48,439 nt of DNA from contig NZ_JASFDV010000055.1 in the NCBI RefSeq assembly GCF_030766825.1, forward strand, positions 1-48,439, read 5' to 3'. Under the pieces are notes generated by a model. It made no database searches. It worked only from the letters and a program-made list of their open reading frames with translations, and was not told where the DNA came from. A program made the position numbers and the translations under genes. This DNA comes from Nocardiopsis sp. CC223A (GTDB lineage Bacteria > Actinomycetota > Actinomycetes > Streptosporangiales > Streptosporangiaceae). This document shows positions 22,878-30,061 of this stretch, one piece after another. Within the stretch, counting starts at the first letter, position 1; every line of letters begins with the position of its first letter.

Positions 22878-23815
22878 GCGGCCCACACCTCCGTCTCCTG
22901 GTTCTGTCGCGGGTTCGGGTTGGTGAAGACCAGGGCGTCCTCGTGTTGGACCACGTGCACCGGCACGCCGCCCTTGCGGAGCCTGCGCACCTCCACGAGT
23001 TGGAAGAACGAGGCCCGGCCCACCACCTCGCCGTCGCGGACCGCGCACAGCAACGCGGCGCACCGGTCGATCTGCACCAGCCCCGCTTCCTGGCAGGCGT
23101 GGGTGATCTGTCCGGGGAAGTCGATGAGTTCCCCGTCCTTGCGGAAGGGGCGGGTGGTGACCACCACGACCCCTCCCGGCGCGAGCAACTCGCGGCAGGC
23201 GGCCATGATCCGGGCGAACGAGCTCGCCAGCTTCTCCGGGCGCTGGTAGGCGAGGTTGGCGGCACGCCGGTCGCGGGCGCGGGAGTAGGTGTAGGCGGTC
23301 TTCTCCACCGCCTCCGCCCCGTCCCTTCGGGAGCGGACCTGCCCGTGGGTCATCGACCCGTACGGAGGTGAGGTGATCACCAGCCGCACCCGCCCCGCCA
23401 CCTCGGTGCGGGCCAGGTGGGTGGCGACTTCGGCGGCGTCACCGGTGTGCACCTCACCCACCCCTGAAGCACCTTGCACCATGGCCGTTTCGAGGTTCAG
23501 GCGGGCGATGGACGCCCACTTGGGCTCCAGCTCGATCCCGACCGCCCGGCGGCCTTGGTGGGTGGCTTCGACCAGGGTGGTGCCGATCCCGCACATCGGG
23601 TCCAGCACCACATCACCCGGCCGGGTATAGGCGCGGATGGCGTGCGCGGCGATGGCCGGGAGCATCCGTGCGGGGTGCTCCAGGGACAGGCGCGAATAGC
23701 GGTCCCCGCGCTGGCGGGCGGCCTGGTGCTGGCCGGTCTCCCACACCGAGTGCCCCGAGGTGGACACCCGCGGGTCCGGGGACGGGGCGGAACCCTCGTT
23801 GTTGTCGTGGCGCAT
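22874..23815 (-). CDS. DNA methyltransferase (TSPPY type)
   Basis: A 313-aa amino-methyltransferase. Motif I VVLDPMCGIGTTLVEA (about 69-84), the acidic VGIELEPKW (92-100), and ITSPPYGSMTHG (about 148-159) show the TSPPY catalytic loop typical of N4-cytosine/N6-adenine methyltransferases. GGVVVVTTRPFRKDGEL follows. The order motif I before the catalytic loop is gamma-like, leaving the C-terminal third for target recognition. The ATG overlaps the previous stop (TGATG). No restriction gene is adjacent; orphan methyltransferases in conjugative elements often protect incoming DNA. The target is unknown. Confidence 0.9.
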   Translation of the reverse strand: MRHDNNEGSAPSPDPRVSTSGHSVWETGQHQAARQRGDRYSRLSLEHPARMLPAIAAHAIRAYTRPGDVVLDPMCGIGTTLVEATHQGRRAVGIELEPKWASIARLNLETAMVQGASGVGEVHTGDAAEVATHLARTEVAGRVRLVITSPPYGSMTHGQVRSRRDGAEAVEKTAYTYSRARDRRAANLAYQRPEKLASSFARIMAACRELLAPGGVVVVTTRPFRKDGELIDFPGQITHACQEAGLVQIDRCAALLCAVRDGEVVGRASFFQLVEVRRLRKGGVPVHVVQHEDALVFTNPNPRQNQETEVWAA

Positions 23816-24567
23816 CAGGCCGCCACCTCCCCACCGTGGCCGGTGCCGGTGCGGCGCGTTGACCTGTGCCTCCGGAACACCGACACGTTCAGGTGGGCGG
23901 GCGCGGTGATGGTCACCGCGGCCTCGGCCACCGACGGCGCCAACCCCACCTCCACCTCCGGACCGTTTTCCCACCAGCCGGAATCGGAGCCGATCCCGTC
24001 CCGGTCGCGGACGGGGATGGTGGCCCCCAGCCCGCTGGTGCAGATCGGTACGGTCAGCGCGATGACGTGCTGGAGGTAGACCAGGTGCGCGCAGGAGGCG
24101 GCGCGTACCACCGCCGGGGCCGGGTCGATCAGGGCTCCGGTGCGGGTGTGGTCCAGGCCGGTGACCGCGGCGACGATCCCGCCGGGGCGGGTCACGGTCG
24201 CGGCGAACACCATCCGCGCCCGCACCGACGCGCCCTCGGGGCGCACCTGGTCGGAGGGGGCGGGTACGTGCAGGACGGTCAGGTCGGCCCACCCCACCTC
24301 CTTCACGTCGTTGCCCTCCTGTTCCCCACGGTTGCCGGTGTCGGCGGGCGAGGTGGCGCGCTCGGCGCGGGCGGCTGCGGCCGCGATGGCCCGGGTGCCG
24401 GTCAGGTCCGCGACCGCCTGTCCGGAGCGGGTGTACTCGGCCACCAAACGCTCGGCCAACCGGGCCGGAACGGGGCGCTCGTCGGGGTCGTCGTGGGTGC
24501 CGCAGGACCAGACCGCCAGCGGCGGCCTGCCCGGGGTGTCGGGCCACGGGGTCGGCTTCTGTCCCAA
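23815..24567 (-). CDS. Degenerate methyltransferase-like partner protein
   Basis: A 250-aa protein. I start it at TTG 24567 with GGAGGAGGG upstream. LAVWSCGTHDDPDERP opens it; VAEYTRSGQAVADLTGTRAI (about 45-64) looks like a methyltransferase motif I in which the glycines are lost. GGIVAAVTGLDHTRTGALIDPAPAVVRAA and the closing ITAPAHLNVSVFRRH resemble the strands of a Rossmann methyltransferase. No SPPY or NPPY loop is present, so it is unlikely to be catalytic. It is immediately upstream of and coupled to the TSPPY enzyme, so a specificity or structural partner is the best guess. Confidence 0.6.
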   Translation of the reverse strand: MGQKPTPWPDTPGRPPLAVWSCGTHDDPDERPVPARLAERLVAEYTRSGQAVADLTGTRAIAAAAARAERATSPADTGNRGEQEGNDVKEVGWADLTVLHVPAPSDQVRPEGASVRARMVFAATVTRPGGIVAAVTGLDHTRTGALIDPAPAVVRAASCAHLVYLQHVIALTVPICTSGLGATIPVRDRDGIGSDSGWWENGPEVEVGLAPSVAEAAVTITAPAHLNVSVFRRHRSTRRTGTGHGGEVAA

Positions 24568-24665
24568 GAGGTCCCTCCTCCTTCTTCTTTGTTGTGACGC
24601 CCTTGAGGAAGACACCCCGGGCCGGGGATGCGACACCCCGCGGGAAAAGCACGGGAGAAAAAGGT

Positions 24666-24720
24666 TGAAGGCCCGGGGCCCGCACCAGCCGTTCGTGCTG
24701 GTGCGGGCCCCGGGCCTTCA
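24666..24720. terminator. Very long perfect hairpin
   Basis: Arms of 24 bp (24666-24689 and 24697-24720) are exact reverse complements around the 7-nt loop CGTTCGT. It lies 17 bp after the stop of the 24738-25100 gene. The length and perfection exceed an ordinary terminator, so it may also be a protein- or replication-related site. Confidence 0.7.
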
Positions 24721-24737
24721 CCCGGCCGGGCTGCGGT

Positions 24738-25100
24738 TCAGGTGCGCCGGTGGCCGATCCGGCAGGGGCAGCCCGCCCGCTGCACGAGGCCGCGCAAGGG
24801 CAACGGCATGGGAAGGGTGATGATGGCGGCGAGGCGGTCCAGGGGCAGGCTGTGGCAGCAGCGGCCGGTGGCGCGGTCGTGGGCGGTCAGGTGGTGTCCG
24901 CAGTGCCCGCATAGGGTGCCGGGGCCGCGTTCGGAGTGGTGGACCATGCCGGGCCAGTCGCCCTGCACGTAGTAGCGGTCCAGGAGCCGGGCGGTGCGGG
25001 CCACGGTTCCGGCGAGGGTGACCAGGACGCACGCTCCGGCCAGGAGCAGGGCGGTTCCCCAGTCGGGGCAGGGGTTCCAGGCGGGGTTCATGATGAACAC
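24738..25100 (-). CDS. Small membrane protein with Cys-rich cytoplasmic part
   Basis: A 120-aa protein with one clear membrane segment (about residues 15-37: WGTALLLAGACVLVTLAGTV). The following soluble part has CGHCGHHLTAHDRATGRCCH (about 65-84) and later CPC, which could form a zinc site. GGAGG nine bases before the GTG at 25100 makes that start better than the ATG three codons later. The family is not recognised. It is between the hairpin and the two-HTH gene in the same direction. Confidence 0.6.
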   Translation of the reverse strand: MFIMNPAWNPCPDWGTALLLAGACVLVTLAGTVARTARLLDRYYVQGDWPGMVHHSERGPGTLCGHCGHHLTAHDRATGRCCHSLPLDRLAAIITLPMPLPLRGLVQRAGCPCRIGHRRT

Positions 25101-25177
25101 GGTTCTATACCTCCCAGGGGTATTCGCGGGGTGGGGGTGCGGGCGTGTGTGGGCCCGCACCCCCCGGGGTGGTGCGG

Positions 25178-25879
25178 TCAGCGGCCGGTTTTGGCGGAGC
25201 GGTAGCGGCGGGGCTTGTCGCCGGTCTGTACCGCCCGCTTCTCCTGGGCCAGGCGGGCGAGGTTGTTCTGGATGGCGCCGATGGACCGCCCGCCCAGGAG
25301 GTGGCTGATCTGGGTGGCGGTGAACTCCGATCCGGGGTCGGAGTCGAGGATGGCCTTGACCATCACCTTGAGTTCGCCGGGTGCGAGCCGGGGGCTGCCG
25401 CTGACCGGGTTGGGTGCGCCGACCTCGATGAACGCCGCTTCCGAGGTGGCGGGTTCGGTGGTCGCCGCCGTGCGGGGCCGGTCGTCCGTGCCCGGGGCGG
25501 GGCTGGCCTTCTCCCCCTGCGTCGGGGAAAGCACCTGGTTCTCCTCCTCGGACGTGGGGGCCGGGCTCTCCCTCGGGGGAGTGGTGGCCGGGGCGGGCTC
25601 GGAGGTCTCCTGCGGGGAGGTGGGCTCCTGCACGGTGGTGGCCTGCCAGGTGTCGGGGAGCCGCTTGGTCCCCTCGCGTCCGCCCGGGGTGCGCACCGCC
25701 TTGTCCTCCTTCTCTAGCGTGTTGAGGTGCTTGGACAGGGTGGAGGTGCCCATGCCGGTCTCCTCCGCCAGCGCGGCGACCGTCACGGGTCCGCGGGTGT
25801 GGGTGAGGGCGGCCAGGATCAGGGCGCGGGTGCGCTCGGCCGAACGGCGCGGCGCAGTGGTCGTAGCGGTGGTGGTCAT
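25178..25879 (-). CDS. Protein with two winged-helix domains
   Basis: A 233-aa protein. The first HTH is at about residues 15-65 (ILAALTHTRGPVTVAALAEE, TGMGTSTLSKHLNTLEKEDK), a MarR/IclR-like winged helix. A Pro/Glu/Ser/Thr-rich linker runs about 75-150. The second HTH is at about 165-225 (LKVMVKAILDSDPGSEFTAT, then LLGGRSIGAIQNNLARL), followed by a basic tail (KPRRYRSAKTGR). The ATG at 25879 has GAGAGGA ten bases upstream. Both ends probably bind DNA, which could bridge sites. It precedes the membrane-protein gene on the same strand and may regulate the element. Confidence 0.75.
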   Translation of the reverse strand: MTTTATTTAPRRSAERTRALILAALTHTRGPVTVAALAEETGMGTSTLSKHLNTLEKEDKAVRTPGGREGTKRLPDTWQATTVQEPTSPQETSEPAPATTPPRESPAPTSEEENQVLSPTQGEKASPAPGTDDRPRTAATTEPATSEAAFIEVGAPNPVSGSPRLAPGELKVMVKAILDSDPGSEFTATQISHLLGGRSIGAIQNNLARLAQEKRAVQTGDKPRRYRSAKTGR

Positions 25880-25962
25880 GGTGAATGCGGTCCTCTCGTG
25901 CGGTGTGCGGTTGGCGGTGTCGCCCCAGCCCCGGGTGTGGGGCAAGGCGGGGCGTGGTGGGG

Positions 25963-26616
25963 TCAGGTGTTGGAGTCCAGGCGGGCGCGCAGGCGGGTGC
26001 GGATCTCGCGGGGCAGGTGGTGCCGCTGCGAGGTGGGGGTGTACCAGCCGGTCAGGTAGGAGCCGTGGTGGGTGATCCAGGTGAAGATCGCCCCGTCGGG
26101 GTCGGGCATGTCGGGGTCGGGGTAGGGGGTGGCGACCGTGACCGCGGTGGCCGGGTCGCGAGTGTCGAGGTAGGTGTCGTCCAGCCGCCCCACCTCGCCC
26201 TGCTCGTGGAACAGCGGTCGGCGCAGCAGGGCGAACCCGTCCCGGTCCATGGCGCGGCGCAGGGCGGCCAGGGCGGTGCGGGGCCGGGGCCGCACCGGCT
26301 CCCAGGGCTCCCAGTTCAGGCAGGCGTGGGCCGCCTGGTCGGCCACAGCGGTGGCGGTCGGCCACACCCGCTCCGTGTGCCGGACGAAGGCGAGGGTGTC
26401 GAGGTCGTGGTGCAGGTCGCCGTACCCGTAGACGATCACCTCCCGGTTCTGGGCGGTGAGGTAGCGGGCGTGGGTGAGCCGGTACTCGCCGCTGGCCGGG
26501 TCGGCGATGATCAGGGCGCCGGGGCCGGTGCGGTCCAGGGCGCGCAGCAGCGGCTCCGACAGGTGCTGGTCGGCGAACCGGGCGGACATGGGCCGGTAGG
26601 GGTGAACGGTCACCAG
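25963..26616 (-). CDS. Unknown family, paralogue 1 of 4
   Basis: A 217-aa protein. The N-terminal region shared by the set reads LRALDRTGPGALIIADP (about residues 23-39), then RLTHARYLT and VIVYGYGDLHHDLDTLA. The C-terminal part also aligns with its neighbours: TDPDGAIFTWITHH-type strands, a GWYTP turn and a final helix (REIRTRLRARLD). There is no signal peptide, membrane segment or catalytic motif I recognise. GTG at 26616 with AAAGGA eight bases upstream. Sequence identity to its paralogues is patchy, so the duplications are old. The function is unknown. Confidence 0.7.
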   Translation of the reverse strand: MVTVHPYRPMSARFADQHLSEPLLRALDRTGPGALIIADPASGEYRLTHARYLTAQNREVIVYGYGDLHHDLDTLAFVRHTERVWPTATAVADQAAHACLNWEPWEPVRPRPRTALAALRRAMDRDGFALLRRPLFHEQGEVGRLDDTYLDTRDPATAVTVATPYPDPDMPDPDGAIFTWITHHGSYLTGWYTPTSQRHHLPREIRTRLRARLDSNT

Positions 26617-26634
26617 AGTGTTCCTTTCACGGGC

Positions 26635-26657
26635 GCGCCGAACACCGGGCACGGCGC
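26635..26657. promoter_or_regulatory. Conserved stem-loop before paralogue 1
   Basis: GCGCCG / CGGCGC around AACACCGGGCA (plus-strand reading), 18 bp upstream of the GTG at 26616. The same stem with the loop start AACAC precedes paralogues 2 and 3. Confidence 0.5.
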
Positions 26658-26679
26658 GGGTTGTGGATCGGGGGGGCCG

Positions 26680-26705
26680 GGGGCCGCCCCGGGCGGGGCG
26701 GCCCC
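26680..26705. terminator. Terminator-like hairpin after paralogue 2
   Basis: GGGGCCGCCCC (26680-26690) and GGGGCGGCCCC (26695-26705), 4-nt loop, 7 bp past the stop of the 26713-27384 gene. Similar GGGGCCGCCC stems follow the next two paralogues. Confidence 0.6.
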
Positions 26706-26712
26706 AGGGGTG

Positions 26713-27384
26713 TCAGGTGCGGTTGCGGGCCAGGTGGGCCTGGATCGCCTCGCGCACCCGGTAGGCCTGGTGGGCGGCGATGAACTGGTTGCTCATCCGG
26801 GTGGGCCACCCGGTCACGTGGCGGTCGCCGTCGAAGATCCTGATCAGGGAGAACGCCCCGGTCTTCTCGTCCACCGGGCTGGTGACCGAGACCGTGATGT
26901 GCGGGGCGGCCCGGTAGGCGTACTCGTCCCTGACCGTCCTGCGGGTGGCGACCGGGCCACCGGGGCGCAGGTGCTTGTCGTAGTAGTACGGTGCGGCGGT
27001 CAGGTCGAGGTCGTAGCGGCGCAGGTGCTGGCGCATGCGGGTGGTGACGAACCCGGTGGCGGTGAGGTCGGCGACCCGGGCGTCCATGCAGTCGAGGGCG
27101 GTGCAGTCCACCGCCGCGACCAGTTCCTTCCAGGCCCGCTGCCCGTAGTCCTGCTGGAACCCGGGCAGGCTGGTGACCAGGTCCTGGTAGCCGAACACGA
27201 TGAACTGCTCGCGCTTCTGGTCGGGGTTCAGGGTGCGGGCGTGGGTGACCCGGTAGTCCTGCCGGTAGGGGTCGGCGATGATCACGCCGCCGGGGCCGAT
27301 CCTGTCCAGGGCGCGCAGCATGCCCGAGGTGATGCGGGCGTGGGCGAACCAGCGAGAGATCGCGTTGGGTGCTTTCGCGTACAC
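26713..27384 (-). CDS. Unknown family, paralogue 2 of 4
   Basis: A 223-aa protein with the shared block LRALDRIGPGGVIIADP (about residues 23-39), YRVTHARTLN, and FIVFGYQDLVTSLPGF. The middle is helical with a TGFVTTRMRQHLRRYDLDL segment; the C-terminal TVSVTSPVDEKTGAF and HVTGWPTRMSNQFIAAHQ correspond to the strand-turn-helix end of paralogue 1 (GWYTP). GTG at 27384 with GAAAGG eight bases upstream. It is closest to paralogue 1 by eye. No enzyme motif is seen. Confidence 0.7.
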   Translation of the reverse strand: MYAKAPNAISRWFAHARITSGMLRALDRIGPGGVIIADPYRQDYRVTHARTLNPDQKREQFIVFGYQDLVTSLPGFQQDYGQRAWKELVAAVDCTALDCMDARVADLTATGFVTTRMRQHLRRYDLDLTAAPYYYDKHLRPGGPVATRRTVRDEYAYRAAPHITVSVTSPVDEKTGAFSLIRIFDGDRHVTGWPTRMSNQFIAAHQAYRVREAIQAHLARNRT

Positions 27385-27405
27385 GGAGTGTGCCTTTCTG
27401 TGGGT

Positions 27406-27428
27406 GCGCCGAACACCGGGTCCGGCGC
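27406..27428. promoter_or_regulatory. Conserved stem-loop before paralogue 2
   Basis: GCGCCG / CGGCGC around an 11-nt loop AACACCGGGTC, 21 bp upstream of the GTG at 27384; nearly identical to the stem at 26635-26657. Confidence 0.5.
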
Positions 27429-27446
27429 GGGATACAGGTCGGGGGT

Positions 27447-27481
27447 GGGGGCCGCCCTGCCCCTTTCGCGGGGCGGCCCCC
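27447..27481. terminator. Terminator-like hairpin after paralogue 3
   Basis: GGGGGCCGCCC-type left arm (27447-27457) and GGGCGGCCCCC right arm (27471-27481) with a loop containing TTTCGC, directly after the stop at 27490. Confidence 0.6.
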
Positions 27482-27489
27482 GGGGGTGG

Positions 27490-28104
27490 TCAGTCGCGCA
27501 GGTCCAGGTGCAGGCGGGCGCGTTCCCCGGCCAGACCGGCGAACCTGGGCGCGCCGCTGGTGCGGGTGATGCGCTCACACCAGCCGGTCACGTAGTGCCC
27601 GCCGCAGTACAGGTCCAGGGCCGCCATCAGGCTGTGCGGCTGGCGCTGGACGGTGCACAGCGTGAAACCGATGCGCCGGTCCTCGCGCCAGGTCAAGGTG
27701 TCGTCGATGCGCGCCCCGCCGTCCTCGGTGGTGCTGAACTGGGGCCGGGCGTTGAGGTACAGGCCGTTCAGGCGCAGGTCCTCGCGCACCCGCCACACCA
27801 GCGGGCTCGCCTTGCGGGTCCGGGCGGCCCACCCCCGCAGACCGGCCCGGACGGTGCGGGTCAGGTCAGCGGCGGCCTCGGCGTGGTCGCGGTGGCGCAG
27901 GGCCAGGTCCAAGGCCAGGTCGCGGTATCCGTAGACAACGACCCGGCGCCGGTTCCAGTCCAGGTGCTCGGCGCGGGCGAGGGTGTACCCGCTGCTGTCG
28001 GTGTCGGGGATGATCAGGGCGCCGGGGCCGGTCCCGGCCAGGGCGAGCAGGTCCTCCGGTGTGACCTCGGCGGCCAGCAGGCGGTCCAGGTTCAGATCGA
28101 TCAC
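27490..28104 (-). CDS. Unknown family, paralogue 3 of 4
   Basis: A 204-aa protein. Shared features are LLALAGTGPGALIIPDTDSS (about residues 20-39), YTLARAEHLDW and VVVYGYRDLALDLAL. The C-terminal strand-turn-helix reads GFTLCTVQRQPHSLMAAL and GHYVTGWCERITR. Start GTG at 28104 has AAAGGA ten bases upstream, matching the start context of paralogues 1 and 2; an ATG eight codons earlier lies inside the upstream stem-loop and has no ribosome site. The function is unknown. Confidence 0.7.
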   Translation of the reverse strand: MIDLNLDRLLAAEVTPEDLLALAGTGPGALIIPDTDSSGYTLARAEHLDWNRRRVVVYGYRDLALDLALRHRDHAEAAADLTRTVRAGLRGWAARTRKASPLVWRVREDLRLNGLYLNARPQFSTTEDGGARIDDTLTWREDRRIGFTLCTVQRQPHSLMAALDLYCGGHYVTGWCERITRTSGAPRFAGLAGERARLHLDLRD

Positions 28105-28127
28105 GAGAAAGTAGTCCTTTTCGGGCA

Positions 28128-28147
28128 TGCCGAACACAGGCTCGGCA
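28128..28147. promoter_or_regulatory. Conserved stem-loop before paralogue 3
   Basis: TGCCGA / TCGGCA around ACACAGGC. Compared with the stems at 26635 and 27406, the GCCG/CGGC core is kept and the next pair is changed from C-G to T-A, a compensatory change that supports a paired structure. Confidence 0.45.
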
Positions 28148-28162
28148 GTGGTCTGGGAGTGT

Positions 28163-28196
28163 GGGGCCGCCCCTGCCCCTCGCAAGGGGCGGCCCC
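28163..28196. terminator. Terminator-like hairpin after paralogue 4
   Basis: GGGGCCGCCCC (28163-28173) and GGGGCGGCCCC (28186-28196) around a 12-nt loop, 19 bp after the stop of the 28216-28836 gene. Confidence 0.6.
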
Positions 28197-28215
28197 CTGG
28201 GGGTGTGGTGGGTGG

Positions 28216-28836
28216 TTACAGGTCCAGGTCCAGGGCGCCGTTGACCGCGGCGGCGATCAGCCGGTGGACCTGGTGGGCCTGGAAGATGCCCGCGGCGGCC
28301 ACCGTCACCTCCGCGACCGGCCGGGGGACATCGCCCGGGGCGCACACGGTGATCCGGGTCGGCTCCAGGTAGCCGAAGGTGACCGTGACGCACGCGGTGG
28401 TGCCGGTGTGGGTGCGCCGGTAGTAGTCCGTCATCCGGGGCAGGCCCCCGGCTCCGATCTCGAAGGTCGGGGCGGCGTCCAGGTAGATGCGGGGTCCGAT
28501 CAGCGCCTCGCGCAGCTCCTGCACCTGGAGGTTCATCGCGCGGATGCCGGGCCAGTCGGTGAGCTGGTCGTTGGCGATGTCGGTCAGGTCCCGGGCGAGC
28601 TCGTCATCGGTGGCCGGGCGGCCCTGGTCTTCGAGGTCCCGGGCCAGGTGCTTGAGCCCGTTGCGGCCCGTGATGATCATGCGGGAGGGGGCCGGGGCCT
28701 TGTCCCCGTTGACCGCCAGGACCCAGGAGGCCCCCTCGTCCCAGACCAGGCAACCGGCGGTTCCCAGCTCGCGCAGCTCGTCGATGTTGCGGGGGGTGAC
28801 GGTGATCGCCGTCCTGTAGGGCATACTCGTGCTCAC
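28216..28836 (-). CDS. Unknown family, paralogue 4 of 4 (most divergent)
   Basis: A 206-aa protein. IDELRELGTAGCLVWDEGAS (about residues 18-37) replaces the LRALDRTGPGALIIADP block and MIITGRNGLKHLARDL replaces VYGYGDL. The rest keeps the layout: LREALIGPRIYLDAAPTFEI, an ACVTVTFGYLEPTRITV strand pair and a final helix AAAGIFQAHQVHRLIAA similar in place to those of the other three. Start GTG at 28836 with a GGAG seven bases upstream. No stem-loop of the upstream type is found here. It is the first gene of the set in transcription order. Function unknown. Confidence 0.62.
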   Translation of the reverse strand: MSTSMPYRTAITVTPRNIDELRELGTAGCLVWDEGASWVLAVNGDKAPAPSRMIITGRNGLKHLARDLEDQGRPATDDELARDLTDIANDQLTDWPGIRAMNLQVQELREALIGPRIYLDAAPTFEIGAGGLPRMTDYYRRTHTGTTACVTVTFGYLEPTRITVCAPGDVPRPVAEVTVAAAGIFQAHQVHRLIAAAVNGALDLDL

Positions 28837-28917
28837 AGCACACTCCACTTCGTTGGTTGTGTTGGGCCCGCGCCCGTCATCGGGCTCCACACCTTGCGGC
28901 GGGCGCGGTGGTCTGGT

Positions 28918-28953
28918 GGGCCGGTCCGGAGGTTGCCTCCTGCGGACCGGCCC
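28918..28953. terminator. Terminator-like hairpin after the 101-aa gene
   Basis: GGGCCGGTCCG (28918-28928) and CGGACCGGCCC (28943-28953) with a nested GGAGG-TTG-CCTCC stem, 3 bp after the stop at 28957. Confidence 0.65.
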
Positions 28954-28956
28954 GCT

Positions 28957-29262
28957 CTATGCCGGGACGCTCTGGTGGGCGCGCAGCCGGAACAACGTGC
29001 CCTCAAGGGCTTCGCGGCACGTTTGGGCTCGCAGGTGGGCCTGTGCCGCCCGGCGGGAAGCCGCGCTGGGCCCTTCGGTGCGGTACAGACGGGCCGCCTC
29101 GCCCCGCGCGGCCAGCTCCCGGGCGATCGCGGCCTCCCAGTCGGCCGCCACCTCCCGGATGCGGTTGGCACGGGCCCGGTGGGCGATCATCGCCGTCGTG
29201 GCCGGTTTTCGGCGGGCGAGCACCCGCCCCGTGATGATTCCGATAGCGCGCAAGGTGCGCAT
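28957..29262 (-). CDS. Small basic protein, unknown
   Basis: A 101-aa protein, start ATG at 29262 with AGGGAG seven bases upstream. It begins MRTLRAIGIITGRVLARRK, then two Arg/Ala-rich amphipathic helices (MIAHRARANRIREVAADWEA, AIARELAARGEAARLYR) and AAQAHLRAQTCREALEGTLF. It has high positive charge, no enzyme motif and is probably helical; a short hydrophobic patch at residues 6-15 is too weak to call a membrane anchor. It is followed by its own terminator and preceded by the repeat-rich spacer, so it is the first gene after the putative control region. Confidence 0.6.
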   Translation of the reverse strand: MRTLRAIGIITGRVLARRKPATTAMIAHRARANRIREVAADWEAAIARELAARGEAARLYRTEGPSAASRRAAQAHLRAQTCREALEGTLFRLRAHQSVPA

Positions 29263-29314
29263 TGGTAAACTCCCTAGAATTGCCGGGCGTTTGTCTTTTG
29301 CGGTCCGAGGTTCG

Positions 29315-29583
29315 CTTGGGTGTCGCGGGTTTGTCAACTCACCCCGTGAACCTTTTTTCGCACCCCCGGAAAACGGTTCCGTGCTCCGGGGCGGCCACTA
29401 GGTGACCTTGGGTGTCGCGGGTTTGTCAACCCGTGTCGTGGAAAAGTTTTCCGGCCGCCCCGGGAACCGTTCACCGGCTCCGGCGGCACGCCAATAGCAC
29501 CTTGGGTCCCGCCGGGTTGTCAACCGTGTCGCGAGATTTCTCGTGAGAATTTTTTCGGCCGCGCCACAGGGAGAGGAACCGTG
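29315..29583. repeat. Three tandem degenerate repeats of about 93 bp
   Basis: Units begin at 29315, 29407 and 29501. Each opens CTTGGGTGTCGCGGG (third copy CTTGGGTCCCGCCGG) and reaches GTCAAC after 24 bases; units 1 and 2 also share a CCGG/AAC block and a CTCCGGNGGC-type block about 65 bp in. On the minus strand every unit presents TTGACA, a consensus -35 hexamer, but I find no convincing -10 at the right distance. Confidence 0.65.
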
Positions 29584-29956
29584 CCCGCGCGTATGTGCGC
29601 GCGAAGGGGGGTGATTTCATCTTCGCCTGCTTTTTGGCTGATCATCATTTCCATGGTTTTCGCGGTTAGGGATGATCATGAAAATGGCGCCAGCTGGCTC
29701 ATGTGGTTTTTTTGATGGTGATGAGGAGCTGTCAGGCAGGGAGAAGTGGGGCGGGGGAAGAGGCGGACGGAGGACGGAGCGATGAGACGGGACCACCGGC
29801 CGACTGAGCCGCGGAGGAGGGGGCGCCGCCCGCCCTACGTGAAGAGGAACTACCCACTTGGGTATGTGTCTGGATAGCGAAGGGCCCACTCAGGGCGGCT
29901 TTGACCTGCACTGATAGCGCCAACGGGGTGGGCCGCTCTAATGGGCCAGGTCACGG

Positions 29957-30018
29957 GCGGAGTCACAGGCCCATGGTGGGGCCCAGTCACACGCGGAGTC
30001 ACAGGCGGAGTCACAGGC
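29957..30018. repeat. Direct repeats GCGGAGTCACAGGC (three copies)
   Basis: Exact 14-bp copies at 29957-29970, 29993-30006 and 30005-30018, the last two overlapping by 2 bp; a partial copy (CAGTCACACGCG) lies between. Iteron-like spacing, immediately downstream of the OmpA-SARP gene's stop codon. Confidence 0.65.
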
Positions 30019-30061
30019 CCGCCCCGTTTTTGGGCGTGGGCGGGCCGTCTTGCAGGGTCCC

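Larger units (their letters stand above)
29263..30061. other. Repeat-rich non-coding region (0.8 kb)
   Basis: No supportable gene. It holds three tandem units of about 93 bp, a TTCTCGTGAGAA palindrome at 29538-29549, the inverted pair TGATCATC (29639-29646) and GATGATCA (29671-29678) in an AT-rich segment, T-rich runs around 29708, and short direct repeats at its right end. It separates two minus-strand gene blocks. An origin (replication or transfer) or complex promoter region is plausible. Confidence 0.5.

Noticed and set aside
25885..29268. 1127-codon open frame on the plus strand
   Set aside because: Gly/Val/Gln-rich shadow opposite four well-supported minus-strand genes with ribosome sites; typical of high-GC antisense frames.
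29315..29524. Three tandem promoters reading toward the minus-strand gene
   Set aside because: TTGACA occurs in each unit, but no -10 hexamer lies at a consistent 16-18 bp spacing, so I list them as repeats only.
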